A DNA stretch of 64,000 nt. Origin: Thiosulfatimonas sediminis. GTDB lineage: Bacteria; Pseudomonadota; Gammaproteobacteria; Thiomicrospirales; Thiomicrospiraceae. This document shows positions 1-9,018 of this stretch, in pieces (position 1 is the first letter of the stretch; every line of letters begins with the position of its first letter). The position numbers and the translations under genes were made by a program. The stretch covers positions 1,984,001-2,048,000 of the forward strand of contig NZ_AP021889.1 in the NCBI RefSeq assembly GCF_011398355.1, in the 5' to 3' direction. The notes under the pieces were generated by a model that did not search any database, had not been told where the DNA came from, and saw nothing but the letters and a program-made list of their open reading frames with translations.

Positions 1-254
1 TTCCATTCCTGCACGGCATTGGTCGCCGCTTGATGATGCCGCTCCATCGCCCGCTCATGCTCTTCAATAAAAAGATTCATGCACTTTTTATAGTCAATAA
101 AGTGCTTGTTAAATTCGGCAAATTCAGCGAAGTTTTGATAAGACGCCGGCTTGACCGGTTTTTGACAGCCGTGCGCAATAGCCGCCTCATCAGCAGCGTA
201 TACCAAAAAAGGAACTTGTAAGACTAAAACCGGAATCCAAAAGACTAATTTCAC
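1..254 (-). CDS. Partial exported protein of unknown function (N-terminal part)
   Basis: Reading leftwards from a GTG at 254, an open frame runs off the window edge (about 84 residues seen). An in-frame stop lies just upstream, so the GTG is the only reasonable start. The first 20 or so residues form a signal peptide (VKLVFWIPVLVLQVPFLVYA), followed by a hydrophilic, helix-prone region with two cysteines (AHGCQKP and YKKCMNLF) and many Glu/His residues. I do not recognise the family. It is inferred to be a small periplasmic protein; the two cysteines might pair there. The short frame on the opposite strand here is its shadow. Confidence 0.6.
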   Translation of the reverse strand, partial: MKLVFWIPVLVLQVPFLVYAADEAAIAHGCQKPVKPASYQNFAEFAEFNKHFIDYKKCMNLFIEEHERAMERHHQAATNAVQEW

Positions 255-424
255 TAATGCGACTCATCTGTAAAATTTTAACATAATAGAAAATCATAAA
301 GCGCATCAAACAAAAAAACAATGTAAATATTGTTTACACTTTGCCGTTAAAAGCGCTCTATCAAACCACCTAATAGAGGAGTCAATCAGCCGTAAAAACA
401 TTTTGATTTTTTTCCATTTGCCTA

Positions 425-452
425 TTGACGCCGGCAGAGAAATCACTAAAAT
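425..452 (+). promoter_or_regulatory. Likely sigma70 promoter of tRNA-Leu
   Basis: TTGACG (425-430) and TAAAAT (447-452) are separated by 16 bp and lie 12 bp upstream of the mature tRNA 5' end, the expected placement for a tRNA promoter. Called by eye. Confidence 0.5.
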
Positions 453-464
453 TCAGCCCATAAT

Positions 465-548
465 GCGAGCGTGGCGGAATTGGTAGACGCACCAGATTTA
501 GGTTCTGGCGCCTTTGGTGTGAGAGTTCGAGTCTCTCCGCTCGCACCA
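465..548 (+). tRNA. tRNA-Leu (anticodon UAG)
   Basis: A complete class II tRNA. The 7-bp acceptor stem is GCGAGCG paired with CGCTCGC, followed by A and an encoded CCA. The D-loop contains GGTAGA, the anticodon loop TTTAGGT lies between CCAGA and TCTGG, there is a long variable arm, and the T-loop is GTTCGAGTC. The anticodon UAG reads CUA/CUG leucine codons. It stands alone with its own promoter and terminator. Confidence 0.97.
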
Positions 549-554
549 TATTCA

Positions 555-588
555 AAACCCTAGTTATTGATTTAACTGGGGTTTTTTC
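555..588 (+). terminator. Rho-independent terminator of tRNA-Leu
   Basis: AAACCCTAGTTA pairs with TTAACTGGGGTTT (one G-T wobble) around a short loop, and a T-run follows directly. It begins only a few bases after the tRNA CCA end. Confidence 0.75.
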
Positions 589-589
589 G

Positions 590-1305
590 TTTCTGGGGGT
601 TGCGATACCCTAAAAAATACCCTAATAGTTTTTACTTCACTCTTATCTAGCCTCCACCACAGCAACTTTGCCGTGATGGGCTTAGATTCCGTAACAAGTT
701 GATTGAGTTTATTTTTTAGATTCCAGAAGACGATGCTCTTCGCTATTCACGTTTTGGTATCTATTCCCATGCTGAGAATTGTTTCATTTTGATTGGTTAA
801 TCATTTTCTTTATAGAAAAATGAACCGATTTTTTCCTGTTGATGCACCTACCCCTAGATACAGTAACGTGCTTAAGAGAAGTTTGCGATCTATGCCCTTG
901 CTAGGATTGGGGTAGATACCAAGCAAATTTTAAAACTTTCCGGCCGGAAGAATTTTGATGACGTTAAAAACGTACAAAAACGAGCAATCATTTCAAATAG
1001 AAAAACCTACGCAAGCGTACAGAAAAACTCATAAAAAAATTTGTTCGCGTTTATTATCAGTGAAGTTCTTACTGATGACTGACACCTTGGTAAACCATCC
1101 CCCAAGTAGCTCCTGAGAAGCTCACTGTCTAACGATCAACTGCAAACCAGCAAACGCTTATCAATCGTTTTGCCTATTCTTAATTATTCTATTGCTAAAA
1201 CGCCTAAATAAAGTTGCTTTTACTACGCACTATTCCCTTGTTTTGAACAGGGAGTTAAGTAAAAATAATCCACAGTAAATAAAACCTACTTCTTGAGGTA
1301 TTTAG
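590..1305. other. Gene-free stretch downstream of tRNA-Leu
   Basis: I see no supportable gene in this stretch. It has the tandem octamer TACCCTAA at 606-613 and 618-625, the related ACCTACCCCTAGATAC and TGGGGTAGATAC near 845-920, and a start-less open frame of 52 codons (876-1034). Such debris behind a tRNA gene is often the trace of a lost integrative element, but no integrase domain or second tRNA end could be recognised, so that origin remains an inference. Confidence 0.4.
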
Positions 1306-3333
1306 ATGGCGACTGCAGAAAAAACCAAAAAAACAATCGAAAGCATTTTTGAAGAATTTTATCTGATTGTAATGAAAGATCATTACATGGCGAGTTTTAT
1401 CAACTCACATCAATTCATGGAGCGTTTGATCCAGTCGCAATCTCATTTTCTGTATCGTGCCCTTTTTGAACTCGAGGCTGAAGAAGTCTATGAGGAATAT
1501 TATAAAATCGGAGCGATTCACTGGAAAATCCGTCTTGATGAAGGCTATCTGTTCAAAATGCTGAATTTCATTGAAGAACAGCTTGCCGAAAAAATTCGTA
1601 CCCAACAAATCCATCTCGATTTCGATAAACTGGATGAAGTTTTCAATAAAATTCGAAACTCGACCGGCTTCGCATACATTTTCGGGAATCTGGATGATAC
1701 GCTTTATGATTTGCGCCCAGTTTCCGAAGAGGGCAAGTATCTGATCACCAATATTAAACGCTTCCGTAACCACCTACTAAAAGTGCATAACTGGGGGTCT
1801 TTAATTTACGATAAAGAGTGTGAGAGTTTTATAAGCGATTTCACCACGGCTGAGCTTGGTAAAGCGCTGGCAACCATCGCTTTCCGCATCAAAAGTCACT
1901 CCAATCGAAAACAACAGCTACAAATTGAAAGCTTGAATAAGAGCATTCACCAAAAAGCGGAACTATCGATTAAATATTACGAGATGGGGAACTACACGCA
2001 AACCCTATTGATGGTTAAACATCTGGTCAACGACACTACTCTGCTCGTCACCCTTTTGGAACAGCACGAACATTATTGGCAAACCAATAAAAACGATATC
2101 ATTATCGGCTTCCTGACCGAGAAAAGTCATGAAGGTGGACTTTTCAGTATTACCACCAATGCCGCGGATGTGAATGGTGCACAACTCAATAAAAGCCTGA
2201 TTTCACAAATTAAGAATCACATCAAAACGGAGCTAAACCGCCACAACAACATCTTTGCTTACGACATGGAAGAAACTCTTTACATCTACAGCGAAGAGCA
2301 ATCAAAACACAAAATAAACCTTCTGAACAGCATTAGCAAAATAGCGAATGATTTTGCCAAGAAAAGCAAAATGTCTATCACTGAAGCACTGTTGAACGTC
2401 GGTTTTATTGATACCAAATATCTGCAGAACCTGACCGCCGAAGAGATGAAAGAAACCATCCGCGTCATGGAAAACCGTACCGAACAACTTCCAAATGACT
2501 CTGGCGAAATCATTAACAGCGTAAACTTCGGCAAAAACATTTACCACATTATCGAAGAGATTAAACAGAACCTATACCTTAAAGAAGTGGTTACCGAAGC
2601 GATTGCCAAACAAGATATCGACCTGCACTTCCATACAATCGTGCACGTCTCCTCAGCAAAAACATTCGGCGCCGAATCATTGGTTCGCATCAAACAAGGC
2701 GATGAAATCATACCTGCCGGACGGTTCATTGATATCGTCAACGACTACAATCTATCGTTACAGTTGGATTTAGCGGTACTGGGTAGATTAATCACCGACA
2801 TGCCGAAGATTTCGAAAAAACTTAAAACGTTATTCGTTAACGTCAATCCGGAAACCATTAAATCCGAGATGGCACTACAGCAATTGAAAACCTTGATTTC
2901 CAAGGCTGGCGAACACGGTTTACGTATCGTTCTTGAATTGACGGAGTACTCACTGACATCGGAATTGGATAGCCTGAAACAACTGCAGGCAGAGAACTTT
3001 GGTATCGCAGTGGATGACTTCGGTACTGGTTACACCAACTTCGAGATTGTTAAGACATTGAAAGATCAAGGACTGATTCAAGTGCTTAAGGTTGACGGAA
3101 GCTTAGTTAAATCGATTAATGAATCAGAAACTGCACAGTCATTACTTGAAGCGATTATCTTGCTCGGAACAAAACTTGGTTTGGATCTGGTTTTGGAATA
3201 TATCGAAGACGAAGAAATCGTTCAAAAACTGCAGGATATCAACAAGCTCTTGGAGTCGGCAGGGATTGTTTTCGGCCAAGGTTGGCATTATTCACGCCCA
3301 CAACCAATCGGTGAGTTGAAGATCGCCTCTTAA
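1306..3333 (+). CDS. Globin-coupled EAL-domain protein (c-di-GMP phosphodiesterase candidate)
   Basis: A 675-residue cytoplasmic signalling protein without membrane segments. Residues about 5-110 look like a globin-coupled sensor, with the candidate proximal histidine at H72 in IGAIHWKIRL. Residues about 145-235 resemble a zinc-binding CZB-type helical domain (HNWGSLIY, later SIHQKAE), though not all ligands are evident. Residues about 245-400 look like a GGDEF domain without its signature. The C-terminus is an EAL domain: the signature is ESL (GAESLVRI, about 457), and NVNP, LELTE, DDFGTG (about 570), LKVDGS and GQGW are present. The usual metal and catalytic acidic residues therefore appear retained, so c-di-GMP hydrolysis is plausible. 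A TTGAGGT ribosome site precedes the ATG. The gene stands alone; the sensor assignment is inference from pattern. Confidence 0.8.
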   Translation: MATAEKTKKTIESIFEEFYLIVMKDHYMASFINSHQFMERLIQSQSHFLYRALFELEAEEVYEEYYKIGAIHWKIRLDEGYLFKMLNFIEEQLAEKIRTQQIHLDFDKLDEVFNKIRNSTGFAYIFGNLDDTLYDLRPVSEEGKYLITNIKRFRNHLLKVHNWGSLIYDKECESFISDFTTAELGKALATIAFRIKSHSNRKQQLQIESLNKSIHQKAELSIKYYEMGNYTQTLLMVKHLVNDTTLLVTLLEQHEHYWQTNKNDIIIGFLTEKSHEGGLFSITTNAADVNGAQLNKSLISQIKNHIKTELNRHNNIFAYDMEETLYIYSEEQSKHKINLLNSISKIANDFAKKSKMSITEALLNVGFIDTKYLQNLTAEEMKETIRVMENRTEQLPNDSGEIINSVNFGKNIYHIIEEIKQNLYLKEVVTEAIAKQDIDLHFHTIVHVSSAKTFGAESLVRIKQGDEIIPAGRFIDIVNDYNLSLQLDLAVLGRLITDMPKISKKLKTLFVNVNPETIKSEMALQQLKTLISKAGEHGLRIVLELTEYSLTSELDSLKQLQAENFGIAVDDFGTGYTNFEIVKTLKDQGLIQVLKVDGSLVKSINESETAQSLLEAIILLGTKLGLDLVLEYIEDEEIVQKLQDINKLLESAGIVFGQGWHYSRPQPIGELKIAS

Positions 3334-3402
3334 TCAAATGCAATCGCAAATAGAAATCCCCTAAAGGTTTTGTTCTTGGGGGGGATTGCTGTCGGTAATC
3401 AA

Positions 3403-4368
3403 TCACAAACCGAACAAGTGCATTAATACCGATAAACTGATTATCGAAAGTACGGTTGAAATAAGTATGGTTTGTGCGGTAACCAAAGCGTCTCTGCGAT
3501 AAAATTCCGCCAACATATATGGTCCCGTCCCTGTCGGCAAAGCCGCCAAAATAATAGCCATCAGCGCCATTTCCGTATCCATCTTAAATACACTGAACGC
3601 AAGCCATGCCACCAACAGTGGTTGCAAAACTAATTTAACGACACTTAAACTCAGTGCGGTCTGGCGGATACTCCAATTTTTTGTACGCTCATCATCCCAC
3701 GCAATCGCTAAAAACAGCCCAAGACTGACCAAAGCAGCGGGGCTGGCCGCACCAGCCAATAGACCTAAAAAATTATCTACCGCTTGCGGCAAACTATAGG
3801 GTGTGGCGGCAAACAAACCACCCGCTATGGGCGCAAAAACTAAGGGATTTTTTAACACTGAGCGTAGCACATTCCAGAGACGCAAATACCAAGCCATTTG
3901 ACGATGCAAGGCACTCTCGATGAGCACAATCGCAAAGCCGAACAATAAAGAGACGACAATCACACTGGCTATGGCCGTTGGTATCTCACTGGCGCTACCA
4001 AACACCAAAAACATCAACGGAAAACCAATATAACCGGTATTGGAATAGGCGGCCGCAAGGCTGTCAACACTGGCATCGGCTAACGACTTATGGCGCAGTA
4101 AACGCCAACCAAGCACCCCAAAAAACACCACAAAGGAAGCAATGCTAAAAACGGCAATGAAGTCGCTTTGCCACATCTGCTGCCAATCACTTTTCGCCAT
4201 AATAGTGAACAACAAAGCCGGCAAAGCTAGCCACACCACAAAACGACTAAGTTCCCGCGCCGCGTGCTCTCCCATAATATGAGTGCGATAAGCAACAAAA
4301 CCGGCAGCAATCAATGCAAAAACCGGAAATAGCACCGAAAACGTATCGAGCGTCTGTTGAATATTCAT
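3403..4368 (-). CDS. AEC-family (auxin efflux carrier-like) membrane transporter
   Basis: A 321-residue integral membrane protein with about ten hydrophobic helices in two halves and the family's conserved central helix breaks (SNTGYIGFPL near residue 110; LPTGTGPYMLAEFY near 280). AEC-family proteins are secondary transporters of organic anions and related solutes across the inner membrane; the substrate cannot be told from sequence. It is convergent with the EAL gene and shares no operon with its neighbours. Length is normal for the family. Confidence 0.85.
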   Translation of the reverse strand: MNIQQTLDTFSVLFPVFALIAAGFVAYRTHIMGEHAARELSRFVVWLALPALLFTIMAKSDWQQMWQSDFIAVFSIASFVVFFGVLGWRLLRHKSLADASVDSLAAAYSNTGYIGFPLMFLVFGSASEIPTAIASVIVVSLLFGFAIVLIESALHRQMAWYLRLWNVLRSVLKNPLVFAPIAGGLFAATPYSLPQAVDNFLGLLAGAASPAALVSLGLFLAIAWDDERTKNWSIRQTALSLSVVKLVLQPLLVAWLAFSVFKMDTEMALMAIILAALPTGTGPYMLAEFYRRDALVTAQTILISTVLSIISLSVLMHLFGL

Positions 4369-4423
4369 ACTTTGGTTTTACCCAAGCCGCGTTTCGCCAT
4401 CGATGAAAAACCTTAAAAAACGT

Positions 4424-4858
4424 TTAAAACGACTTTTGTAAATAAGGATGATAATAATCACAAATTTTAGCCAATTGAGTTTCATCAGCACTCGGATTCA
4501 CGACGGGTAAAGGCGGTAAAAACCCAAGATTACGCATACCTTGTGTACAGCCTTGAATTTTTTGAAATAGCGCAAGATGAAATACTTTTTTTGAAAAATC
4601 GACAACCGTGCGCTGCGCTTCCGCCCGTTTACCACTCTGACACAAATCCAAAAGACGATTGTCCAAATCATTAAGCTGCGCCTCTAGCTGAATCTGCTGG
4701 ATTTCATCAATATCCTGCAGGCAAAGCTCCATTGCGCGCTTTTCATGCGCCAACTGTTTCATTCCAGGTTGAGTAAAATCGGTCGTATCTACTGCGCCAC
4801 TTAGGGTACTCACCGAAAACAACAACGCCACCAAAACCCCTTTGCTATAGCACCCCAT
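4424..4858 (-). CDS. Small exported protein of unknown function
   Basis: 144 residues. The first 22 or so form a signal peptide (MGCYSKGVLVALLFSVSTLS, then GAVD). The mature part is helical with four cysteines (ELCLQD, DLCQSG, QGCTQG, KICDYY), which could form two disulfides in the periplasm. A GAGAGGTG ribosome site supports the ATG at 4858. I do not recognise the family. It lies 55 bp upstream, in gene direction, of the AEC transporter start and could share its transcript. Confidence 0.6.
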   Translation of the reverse strand: MGCYSKGVLVALLFSVSTLSGAVDTTDFTQPGMKQLAHEKRAMELCLQDIDEIQQIQLEAQLNDLDNRLLDLCQSGKRAEAQRTVVDFSKKVFHLALFQKIQGCTQGMRNLGFLPPLPVVNPSADETQLAKICDYYHPYLQKSF

Positions 4859-5032
4859 AACGCACCTCTCAAAAACAAATTAGCACGCAATGATACCCGA
4901 CAAAAATAAAAAGCCGAATTAATAAAATTGATTCAAACCTTGTAGCTTTTGTTATACAGATAAGGCAAGCCTACACAACCTATACAGTTAATGTACAATA
5001 ACTAAACAAAAACTAACAAGGCGTCATATAAC

Positions 5033-5446
5033 ATGAAAACGATGCACACAATTTTAGGTTTTTTAGGACTAATACCATTTATTGGCTTAAGCGCATTAAG
5101 CATTGCAAATTGGCACGCTGCAGATTTCATGCTGGCCAGTTACAGTGCACTCATCATCAGTTTTTTAGCCGGCGCACTTTGGACATGGACGCTGGTCAAA
5201 ACACAGCCAACATGGTTAAGCGTGGTATCGAATCTAATCATGCTAGTGAGCTGGTTACTGCTCTGGCTTGCATGGCATGGTGCTGGCGCAAACATATTCT
5301 TTGCCCTTGCCGCCTTACTAATCACCTTAAATCTAGTTGAATATCAACAGCTCAAAAATGAAATCCCAAGCAACTATTTAACATTCAGAATCCGCCTTAC
5401 TCTGATTGCAAGCTTAAGCCTTCTAAGTGCCGCCGTCTTAAACTAA
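5033..5446 (+). CDS. DUF3429-type small membrane protein
   Basis: 137 residues with about four to five transmembrane helices. The start MKTMHTILGFLGLIPFIGLS and the SFLAGALWTWTL segment match the pattern of DUF3429 inner-membrane proteins, whose role is unknown. It is followed after 12 bp by the flavin-reductase-like gene on the same strand, so the two probably share a transcript ending at the terminator at 6111-6134. Confidence 0.7.
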   Translation: MKTMHTILGFLGLIPFIGLSALSIANWHAADFMLASYSALIISFLAGALWTWTLVKTQPTWLSVVSNLIMLVSWLLLWLAWHGAGANIFFALAALLITLNLVEYQQLKNEIPSNYLTFRIRLTLIASLSLLSAAVLN

Positions 5447-5458
5447 GAGAAAACCACC

Positions 5459-6124
5459 ATGCAAACCCAGCCCCCACAACACCAACATTGGAATAAAAGC
5501 GCGCTAGACAAACTCACTAAAGAACAGAGTATTCATCTAATCAACGCCATCACCGGCATCAAGCCAGCGAATGTGATCGGCTCACAAGATGCCGCTGGAC
5601 ACAGTAATTTAGCGATTTTTAGTTCAATCGTGCATATGGGCAGCCGCCCACCAGTCATTGGCTGTATTTTGCGCCCAAGCATCAACGGCAATCGCCACAC
5701 CTACGAAAACATCAAACAAACCGGCGTCTATACCATCAACAGCGTGTCTTCCGATTGGAGCGACAAAGCACACTACACTTCGGCGCGCTTTGCTCGAAAC
5801 GAATGTGAATTTATCCACTGCGGATTGAACAAACAATATTACGATGACTTTCCCGCCCCTTTCGTACAAGAAGCCGCCATCCAAATCGGCTTAAAACTAG
5901 TCGAAGAAATACCCATTCAAATTAATGACACAAAATTACTGATTGGTGAAGTCGTCAGACTCTCAATTGCCGAACAAGGAATCGACTCAGACTTGCAACT
6001 CAATCTAGAAAAACTCAACCTTACAGGCATCAGCGGCCTCAACCGCTACTACAAACTCGCACTGCAAAAAGAATACCCCATCGCAAAAGTTGGCAAACTC
6101 CCACAAAACAAAAAAGAGGCATAA
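5459..6124 (+). CDS. Flavin reductase-like, FMN-binding split-barrel protein
   Basis: 221 residues. The pattern (FSSIVHMGSRPPVIGCILRP near residue 58, then YTINSVS and HYTSARFARNECEF) fits the flavin reductase-like family, in which the split barrel binds FMN at a dimer interface. Members reduce flavin or other small substrates with NAD(P)H, but the substrate here is unknown. It is cytoplasmic with no signal peptide. It follows the DUF3429 gene closely. Its last codons lie inside the terminator palindrome. Confidence 0.75.
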   Translation: MQTQPPQHQHWNKSALDKLTKEQSIHLINAITGIKPANVIGSQDAAGHSNLAIFSSIVHMGSRPPVIGCILRPSINGNRHTYENIKQTGVYTINSVSSDWSDKAHYTSARFARNECEFIHCGLNKQYYDDFPAPFVQEAAIQIGLKLVEEIPIQINDTKLLIGEVVRLSIAEQGIDSDLQLNLEKLNLTGISGLNRYYKLALQKEYPIAKVGKLPQNKKEA

Positions 6125-6134
6125 TGCCTCTTTT
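6111..6134 (+). terminator. Terminator overlapping the end of the flavin-reductase-like gene
   Basis: AAAAGAGGCAT-A-ATGCCTCTTTT is a near-perfect palindrome with flanking A and T runs, so it could work in both directions. The stop codon TAA forms its centre. Confidence 0.7.
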
Positions 6135-6651
6135 CAAAAATCGGTTAATTTTATTCAGACCCGAATGATTAAATCGAGCACTGAGCATTTTTAGATTTAA
6201 TTTTACTCTGACACCTTTATTTGCACCGCATCCTAGAAAACTAGGGTGTGGGTAAATTGTCGCTTACAGAACTTTGAAGGTTCACAGCAAAACATAACCA
6301 GTGTTTCTGGAGGCGTTGCTGGGCGAGATATCGTTTTATCTAAGAAAGAGAAATAAAGTGCAACAGAATATTGAAAATGCTGAGTATGTGGCTGGCAGAG
6401 ATATTCATAACTCTATTTTGCCTAGGGAGTTACCCGAAACCGAAAAGCAATCATTGTTTTATCGTGCAACAGGGATATCCTGTACCGCAAAAGAAAGAGT
6501 GGAGTTAGAAAAACTGATTTCAGACCATGACTTCACCGCTAAAGAAATCATGATGACCCGCCAAGCTAAAGTGCTTGTTTTTGATGAAACTTCAGGTCAG
6601 TTAAAACTCAAATACAACCCCTTTTTTAAGTACTTTATGTATGTATTATTC

Positions 6652-6671
6652 GTAACCGTCCGGTAAACACC
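6652..6671 (+). repeat. IS66 left terminal inverted repeat
   Basis: GTAACCGTCCGGTAAACACC, matching the right end at 17 of 20 positions. The 8-bp duplication TATTATTC directly precedes it. Confidence 0.93.
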
Positions 6672-6734
6672 TCTTACCAACCACACTTATCTGTGAATAA
6701 TTAGGTGCCCACGTATTTTAAATGGGCACTTATT

Positions 6735-7085
6735 ATGACAGACACACTATCAACGCTTCCCACAGTCAAAAAGATTCGCCGTCGCTACTCACGGGAATTC
6801 AAACAGCAGGTTTTGACCGCTTGCGAGGACCCTAACACCTCGATTGCACAAGTGGCTCGAGACTACGGCATCAATGCCAATCAAATACAGAACTGGAAGC
6901 GTCAGCTTAAAAAACGCCATGCTTCCCAAGCGGCATTTATTCCGCTGGTCTTGAACGATCTGCCGCCGTCATCGCCTCAAACGCTCTTGGTCGAACTGCC
7001 TGCACCTCAAGGCAAGATTGCTGTGCACTGGCCTGTCACAGAATTGGCCAAATTAAGCGCCTTTGTCAAGTCGGTGCAGTCATGA
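6735..7085 (+). CDS. tnpA: IS66-family accessory protein TnpA (helix-turn-helix)
   Basis: 116 residues from ATG 6735. Residues about 15-60 form the helix-turn-helix typical of IS66 Orf1 and IS3 OrfA proteins (RRYSREFKQQVLTACEDP, then IAQVARDYGINANQIQNWKR). It probably binds DNA and assists transposition, although the exact role in IS66 elements is not settled. The stop overlaps the tnpB start as ATGA, indicating translational coupling. Confidence 0.92.
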   Translation: MTDTLSTLPTVKKIRRRYSREFKQQVLTACEDPNTSIAQVARDYGINANQIQNWKRQLKKRHASQAAFIPLVLNDLPPSSPQTLLVELPAPQGKIAVHWPVTELAKLSAFVKSVQS

Positions 7086-7411
7086 TTCGCATTGATCATT
7101 ATTGGCTGGCGACTGAACCCATGGATATGCGTGCAGGACCCGATACCGCATTAGCTCGTGTCATTGCCGTGTTTGGTGAGGCCAAGCCCCATCATGCGTA
7201 TCTGTTTGCCAATAAGCGTGGCAATCGAATGAAGATACTGATCCACGATGGCTTAGGCATCTGGCTGTGTGCTCGACGTTTGAATCAAGGTAAATTCCAT
7301 TGGGCTGAGCTGTGGCGCGGCGATTCCGTGACACTCTCACCTGAACAATGTCTGGCTCTGGTGCAAGGCTTGCCTTGGCAACGGCTCGAGACTTCCTTAT
7401 CACTGAGTTAG
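7082..7411 (+). CDS. tnpB: IS66-family accessory protein TnpB
   Basis: 109 residues, the usual size for IS66 Orf2. The signature regions are present: WLATEPMDMRAGPDTALARV near the start, HHAYLFANKRGNRMKIL and LCARRLNQGKF in the middle. The protein is required for efficient transposition of studied IS66 elements, but its biochemical activity is not established. It is coupled to tnpA by a 4-bp overlap and followed 17 bp later by tnpC. Confidence 0.93.
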   Translation: MIRIDHYWLATEPMDMRAGPDTALARVIAVFGEAKPHHAYLFANKRGNRMKILIHDGLGIWLCARRLNQGKFHWAELWRGDSVTLSPEQCLALVQGLPWQRLETSLSLS

Positions 7412-7428
7412 TCTTTATAATCCGCGGC

Positions 7429-9003
7429 ATGAAAACAATGCCAAACCTCCATCAACTCTCTGCCGACCAGTTACGAACACTGGCGGCGCAGTTATTCATT
7501 CAGGTCGAGACTCAAGAAGCTCGTCTTCAAGAAAAAGACCAACGCATTGCGGCCAATGCCAAAGAGATTCAGCACAAGACCCTAAAAATCGATCAACTCA
7601 CCTATGAGTTAGCCTATCTCAGACGTTTAAAATTCTCACACAAAAGTGAACAGATCAGCGCCTTACAGATGACACTGTTGGATGAAGTGACCGATGCCGA
7701 CATTGCGGCGATTGAATCGGAACTGGATGCGCTTAGAGACAAAACCGACACAGCGCAACCAAAGAAAAAACCTAAGCGTCAGCCGCTACCCGAAAACCTA
7801 CCTCGTCTTGACATCCGTCATGATCCCGAATCCACCACCTGTTCATGTGGCTGTCAATTACGCCATATTGGTGAAGACGTCAGTGAGAAGCTGGATTATC
7901 TGCCCGGGACGTTTCAAGTGGAACGTCATATTCGCTCCAAATGGGCGTGCGATGCCTGTGAAACTCTGATTCAAAAACCGATGCCCCCACAAATCATTGA
8001 CAAAGGTCTGCCAACCTCTGGGTTACTCGCACATCTGCTCATCGCCAAATACGCTGATCACTTACCGCTGTATCGTCAAGCTCAGATCTTTGAACGGGCC
8101 GGTGTTAAATTACCCAGTTCCACTTTAGCCGAATGGGTCGGCGTCTGTGGTGTTCAACTTGAACCGGTGGCTCAAGCACTCAAAGACTTTTTGCTGACGC
8201 AACCGGTCTTGCACGCCGATGAAACCCCAGTGCCCATGCTCAAGCCGGGGAATAAGAAAACCCATAAAGCCTATCTGTGGGCCTACACCAATCCAGCCAA
8301 TGCACAACATAAGGCGGTGTATTACCACTTTAGTGAAGGACGAAACGGCAAGTTTGCACGAGAAGTGCTGCAAGACTGGAAAGGCGCACTGGTGTGTGAT
8401 GACTATCCTGGGTACAAAGCCAGTTTTAAACAAGGCGTGACCGAAGTCGGTTGCATGGCGCATGCCCGTCGTAAGTTCGTGGAACTGCATGAAAGCGGCA
8501 AAAGCACGATTGCCATTCAAGCCATTGAACTAATGGGGCAACTTTACGCGATTGAAAAAGAGATTCAACCCTTAGCCCCAGAGGAACGACAGACCATTCG
8601 GCAGCAAAAATCCAAACCGATTATGGACTTGCTGCTCAAATGGCTGCAGGTCCATCGAGAAAAAGTGCCCAAAGGTGGGGCAACGGAAAAAGTGATTCAC
8701 TATAGCCTGAAACGTTGGGATGCCTTAAGCCGATACCTCGGAGATGGCCGCCTGCCCATCGATAATAACTGGGTGGAAAATCAAATCCGACCTTGGGCGT
8801 TAGGTCGCAAGAATTGGCTGTTTGCCGGCAGTCTGCGCAGTGGTCAACGTGCGGCGAATATTATGAGCTTGATTCAATCGGCCAAGAATAACGGCCTGGA
8901 TCCTTACGCCTATCTCAAAGACGTGCTTGAACGCTTGCCCACCCATAAAGCCAGTCAAATCGACCAACTCCTACCGCACAATTGGCAACCTAGCAACCGG
9001 TGA
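7429..9003 (+). CDS. tnpC: IS66-family DDE transposase TnpC
   Basis: 524 residues from ATG 7429. In order: an N-terminal coiled coil (about 10-75, the IS66 leucine-zipper region), a zinc-finger-like segment (CSCGC, later CDAC), then the DDE catalytic domain with HADETPVPML, VCDDYPGYKASF and the Glu region DNNWVENQIRPWALGRKNW, and the short C-terminal IS66 tail. It catalyses strand transfer at the terminal repeats. All motifs are intact, so the element may be active. The stop lies inside the right inverted repeat. Confidence 0.95.
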   Translation: MKTMPNLHQLSADQLRTLAAQLFIQVETQEARLQEKDQRIAANAKEIQHKTLKIDQLTYELAYLRRLKFSHKSEQISALQMTLLDEVTDADIAAIESELDALRDKTDTAQPKKKPKRQPLPENLPRLDIRHDPESTTCSCGCQLRHIGEDVSEKLDYLPGTFQVERHIRSKWACDACETLIQKPMPPQIIDKGLPTSGLLAHLLIAKYADHLPLYRQAQIFERAGVKLPSSTLAEWVGVCGVQLEPVAQALKDFLLTQPVLHADETPVPMLKPGNKKTHKAYLWAYTNPANAQHKAVYYHFSEGRNGKFAREVLQDWKGALVCDDYPGYKASFKQGVTEVGCMAHARRKFVELHESGKSTIAIQAIELMGQLYAIEKEIQPLAPEERQTIRQQKSKPIMDLLLKWLQVHREKVPKGGATEKVIHYSLKRWDALSRYLGDGRLPIDNNWVENQIRPWALGRKNWLFAGSLRSGQRAANIMSLIQSAKNNGLDPYAYLKDVLERLPTHKASQIDQLLPHNWQPSNR

Positions 9004-9018
9004 TTGCCGGACGCTTAC
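8999..9018 (-). repeat. IS66 right terminal inverted repeat
   Basis: Read on the minus strand it is GTAAGCGTCCGGCAATCACC. The tnpC stop codon lies within it, and the second copy of TATTATTC follows directly. Confidence 0.93.

Larger units (their letters stand above)
6652..9018 (+). mobile_element. Complete IS66-family insertion sequence (2,367 bp)
   Basis: The element has terminal inverted repeats that match at 17 of 20 positions: GTAACCGTCCGGTAAACACC at 6652 and, on the opposite strand, GTAAGCGTCCGGCAATCACC ending at 9018. It is flanked by identical 8-bp direct repeats TATTATTC (6644-6651 and 9019-9026), the duplication length typical of IS66. The three IS66 frames tnpA, tnpB and tnpC are all intact. 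Intact ends, intact genes and a perfect duplication suggest a recent insertion. The fifth base of the left end (C) departs from the usual GTAAGCG. Confidence 0.96.

Noticed and set aside
876-1034. 52-codon open frame without a start behind tRNA-Leu
   Set aside because: There is no start codon and no recognised domain. It is mentioned only as possible debris.
3353-3387. Hairpin between the EAL gene and the AEC transporter as a terminator
   Set aside because: AATCCCC/GGGGATT can pair, but the loop is long and there is no T-run in either direction.
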